Source: Gammaproteobacteria bacterium (GTDB lineage: Bacteria > Pseudomonadota > Gammaproteobacteria > Methylococcales > Methylomonadaceae). Taken from it: a DNA stretch of 45,537 nucleotides. Below, piece after piece: positions 43,310 to 45,537 of the stretch. The notes under the pieces are model-generated. The model was not told the DNA's origin, ran no database searches, and saw only the letters and a program-made list of their open reading frames with translations. Within the stretch, counting starts at the first letter, position 1; the number at the start of each line of letters is the position of its first letter. Location: the NCBI GenBank assembly GCA_018830325.1, contig JAHJSQ010000150.1, forward strand, positions 1 to 45,537, written 5' to 3'. Made by a program: the position numbers and the translations under genes.

Positions 43310-43693
43310 ATGAACAAAAAAATCATCGCAATCGCAATCGCATTGGCACTTCCGTTGACTGCAGCCGCATTTCCTCCCGGCAGCGGAAAAGGCGATATGG
43401 AAGGCCGTCATGGACAAAGAATAGAACGTTTGACCAAGGATTTGGACTTGACTGAAGAACAACGCACTCAGCTGGAATCCATCTTCAAGGAACAGCATGA
43501 AAAATACAGAGCGATCCACGAAGAAACCCGCCGCCGTATGCAGGAAGTGCTGAATGATGAGCAAATGCAAAAAATGGAAGCGTTAAAACAGCAGCGCCAT
43601 GAAAAATGGAAAGAAAAACGCGAGGAAAAACGTCAAGAGAGACGCCAGGAAAGACAGGAAAGAAAATCCGGCAAAACTGTCGACGCACAATAA
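43310..43693 (+). CDS. Spy/CpxP-family periplasmic protein
   Basis: Spy is an ATP-independent periplasmic chaperone induced by envelope stress. A signal peptide (to about residue 20, LPLTAAAF) is followed by the family pattern LDLTEEQRTQLESIFKEQHEKY (LTxxQ motif) and VLNDEQMQKMEALKQQRHEK (second LTxxQ-like repeat), then a very basic and acidic charged tail. AAGAGGATAAG precedes ATG 43310. It lies downstream of the BaeS/BaeR genes and behind a candidate BaeR box; in E. coli spy is a BaeR target, so the setting agrees with the call. Confidence 0.85.
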   Translation: MNKKIIAIAIALALPLTAAAFPPGSGKGDMEGRHGQRIERLTKDLDLTEEQRTQLESIFKEQHEKYRAIHEETRRRMQEVLNDEQMQKMEALKQQRHEKWKEKREEKRQERRQERQERKSGKTVDAQ

Positions 43694-43820
43694 GCGCAAC
43701 GACTTGATCTTCTAAGCAATAGACAATGAGCGCGGCTGAGAAGGCAAGTATCGATGGACAAAATGCAACCGCAAGCCAGGGACGGATAGCGGTTTCACTC
43801 GGTACCACCGGGAGGTCGTT

Positions 43821-44309
43821 ATGAAAGGTCTAACAAAAATAGTCGTCTTGGCCATCAGTGCGATGCTGTTGATGAATAGCGCCGTCTATGCTCAAGATCA
43901 CCGGTCTCGTTCGAGCCGGCACAGTCATTCGAAACAACGGACCGCGCCGCCGCAAGCGCCGCGATCACGCATATATTCGACGCCTAGGCGACACTACACG
44001 CCGGCGCCGCCCTATCCGCATTATTATAAACCCGGTTACCGGACTAGGCCTTTGCCTCGCGGCGCATCAAGGGTAGTCGTCGATCGTTCAAGTTATTATT
44101 TTTATGACGGCTTTTATTATGAGCCGTTTCAATCCGGCTATATCATCGTCGATGCGCCGATCGGCGCGATTATAGCGACATTGCCGAGATTGCATCATCA
44201 AGTGATGTGGCGAGGTTCGCCGTATTTTGTCGTAGGCAATACGTTTTATCGGAGGCACCCGAGGGGCTATATCGTCGTCAATAATCCGGGCATTGTGCTT
44301 TGGCGATAA
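43821..44309 (+). CDS. Exported DUF6515-like Tyr/Pro-rich protein
   Basis: A signal peptide ends at VYAQ (about residue 25). The mature protein is basic and rich in Ser, Arg, Pro and Tyr (HSRSSRHSHSK, APPYPHYYKPGYR) and then has a compact domain LPRGASRVVVDRSSYYFYDGFYYEP, IVDAPIGAIIATLP, YFVVGNTFYRR, which resembles the DUF6515 family. GGGAGG precedes ATG 43821. Function unknown; it could be part of the envelope-stress set because of its place after the spy-like gene. Confidence 0.75.
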   Translation: MKGLTKIVVLAISAMLLMNSAVYAQDHRSRSSRHSHSKQRTAPPQAPRSRIYSTPRRHYTPAPPYPHYYKPGYRTRPLPRGASRVVVDRSSYYFYDGFYYEPFQSGYIIVDAPIGAIIATLPRLHHQVMWRGSPYFVVGNTFYRRHPRGYIVVNNPGIVLWR

Positions 44310-44321
44310 TCTCTACTTCAA

Positions 44322-44380
44322 CTACAAAGAACACGGAAGGCCCGAAATTTAAAATTCGCTCTCCTTCGTGTTCTTAGTAG
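44322..44380. terminator. Long hairpin between convergent genes
   Basis: The left arm CTACAAAGAACACGGAAGG (44322-44340) pairs with CCTTCGTGTTCTTAGTAG (44363-44380) with one bulge and a mismatch. It lies between the stop of the DUF6515-like gene (44309) and that of pgl (44414), and could serve both strands. Confidence 0.6.
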
Positions 44381-44413
44381 CCGGTCTCGGCGAGAGGCTT
44401 ATTGACAACTATC

Positions 44414-45097
44414 TCAAGCATCGCCTAAAGCGGCCTCATCGATATAAACATCGACGCCGGCTTCCGGTCTGATTAATGCGACCGGCAGGACTTCTCCCTG
44501 ACGCCATTGCTTCACGGCTTCTTGCTTGCCGGCTCCAGTTACTAAAAACAACACCTGCAAGCTATTACTCAGGGTTTTAGCGCTCAAAGAAACCCTTTCC
44601 GGCGGCGGCTTCGGCGAATTGAAAACGGCATGTACCGTTTCATCGGTTGAATGAACGTGGCCTGGAAATAAGCTCGCGGTATGTCCGTCTTCGCCCATGC
44701 CTAACAAGACCATATCGAATCGTCCGGCCAGTTCGATTGTTGTGCGGTAGGCTTCGGCCGCTTTTTCCGGGCCGAGTTCGGCCGGCATCGTATGGATTTG
44801 CCCGGCAGGAATAGAAACCTTATCCAAAAATACCGAGCCGGCCATGCGGCTATTGCGCTCGGCATGATCAACCGGTAAACAGCGCTCGTCTCCATAATAA
44901 ATATGCCAGTTACTCCAATCGTCCGAGCTTTCAGCTAACAATTGATATACCTTTTTGGGCGTGCTTCCTCCCGCCAAGACTAATTTGAAGGCGCCTCTTG
45001 CCTCGATGGCTTGTTCGGCGGCTGCAAGGATCTGTTGTGCAGCGGACGCGGCAACTTTGTCCGCTGTCGCAAACGAATGCCAATGGATTTTTTGCAT
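44414..45097 (-). CDS. pgl: 6-phosphogluconolactonase
   Basis: It hydrolyses 6-phosphogluconolactone to 6-phosphogluconate in the oxidative pentose phosphate pathway, also the oxidative branch of the ribulose monophosphate cycle. The DevB/SOL family motifs are present: LVLAGGSTPKKVYQLLA, YYGDERCLPVDHAERNSRMA, MGEDGHTASLFPG and LFLVTGAGKQEAV. 227 residues, the usual length. No zwf or gnd adjoins it in the window. Confidence 0.95.
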   Translation of the reverse strand: MQKIHWHSFATADKVAASAAQQILAAAEQAIEARGAFKLVLAGGSTPKKVYQLLAESSDDWSNWHIYYGDERCLPVDHAERNSRMAGSVFLDKVSIPAGQIHTMPAELGPEKAAEAYRTTIELAGRFDMVLLGMGEDGHTASLFPGHVHSTDETVHAVFNSPKPPPERVSLSAKTLSNSLQVLFLVTGAGKQEAVKQWRQGEVLPVALIRPEAGVDVYIDEAALGDA

Positions 45098-45189
45098 GGT
45101 GATAAGTCCTCTTGCTATGTAAATAATGAGTAAATTGTATCAGTTCCTTCACGCGGAGCGGGTTATTTAACCTGCTCCGAACGTTCCGA

Positions 45190-45241
45190 TTTGCTTGGGC
45201 TACGGTCGAAACGTTTAGGACGGGTTTACAAATCTTGTCCC
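45190..45241. repeat. Dispersed repeat, partner at 10153-10208
   Basis: See the entry at 10153-10208 for the aligned blocks. The gap 45098-45537 otherwise shows no convincing gene; a 189-codon minus-strand frame there runs through repeats and through the pgl start. Confidence 0.4.
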
Positions 45242-45474
45242 GGTAAGTTGGAACTTGGAAGTCGACGGCCCCCTCAAACTTAAAGCTTAAGGGACAAGAA
45301 AAATCAGAATCTGAAGAACGGCACATGTTTTCGAGCTTAATGTACGAACTTTTTGTGCAACGAGTTTCGTAGTCAAGTGCGAAATTAAACCTGACCCTGA
45401 GGTATCCCCACGAAATAGCCAAATAAAACAATTTGCTATGGCTAAAAATTGATAGATTTATTGATTTTTTATCG

Positions 45475-45520
45475 TTCCTACGCTCTGCGTGGGAATGCAT
45501 CCCGGGACGCTCTGCGTCCC
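45475..45520. repeat. REP-like double hairpin
   Basis: TTCCTACGC / GCGTGGGAA (45475-45495) and GGGACGC / GCGTCCC (45504-45520), each with a TCT loop, are joined by TGCATCCC. This double palindrome of the form ACGCTCTGCGT is a widespread REP-type repeat in gammaproteobacteria. Confidence 0.75.
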
Positions 45521-45537
45521 CAGAGGTCGATAATCCC

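Noticed and set aside
44931-45500. 189-codon minus-strand frame
   Set aside because: It overlaps the start of pgl in another frame and runs through REP-like repeats.

Overview
The window looks like chromosomal DNA of a gammaproteobacterium, most likely a type I methanotroph of the Methylomonadaceae (Methylotuvimicrobium/Methylomicrobium-like). This is inference: a transketolase-transaldolase-class II fructose-bisphosphate aldolase cluster suits ribulose-monophosphate carbon assimilation, there are many copper and cytochrome proteins, and the intergenic spaces are full of small palindromic repeats. No methane monooxygenase, rRNA or tRNA gene is visible, so the assignment is not proven.

Layout. 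1-3800: central carbon genes on the + strand (3' end of tkt, a membrane protein with a four-fold TGVxKYL tail, tal, fba). 4079-8755: a CoA-disulfide-reductase-type flavoprotein fused to rhodanese, a Cu-type P1B ATPase with altered catalytic motifs, and a small cupin. 9073-12421: a DUF2780-type lipoprotein, a Bfd-type ferredoxin, a Na+/solute symporter and repeat-filled gaps. 12422-16032 (-): a four-gene MCE/Mla-type lipid transport operon. 16308-19045 (-): an exported operon of di-heme peroxidase, Tat metallophosphoesterase and monoheme cytochrome. 19137-24684 (-): a GGDEF-EAL protein and a CheB-CheR-PAS fusion. 24995-29715: asparaginase, dihydrofolate reductase, a Tat multicopper oxidase with a long Met/His insert, and a membrane AlbA_2-type protein. 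31543-33358: apaG-apaH and an ankyrin protein. 33435-36462: isocitrate dehydrogenase translationally coupled to an HlyD-like adaptor and an ABC ATPase, with no permease. 37096-38913: rlmJ and a membrane protein. 39863-44309: a double-receiver protein, then a BaeS / BaeR / Spy-like envelope-stress set in which the BaeR reading frame carries an in-frame TAG. 44414-45097: 6-phosphogluconolactonase.

The most unusual content is (i) a modular family of intergenic elements that share one core hairpin but have different terminal inverted repeats, including a 63-bp element nested in another with an apparent 5-bp target duplication; (ii) 7-bp tandem arrays that begin exactly at the 3' ends of reading frames; (iii) the interrupted baeR next to a spy-like gene that keeps a good match to the E. 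coli BaeR box; (iv) the P1B ATPase with TGE changed to TGS and SEHP changed to SEHF; and (v) the TGVxKYL-tailed protein inside the carbon-assimilation cluster. All calls rest on reading the sequence and remembered family knowledge; no database search was run.
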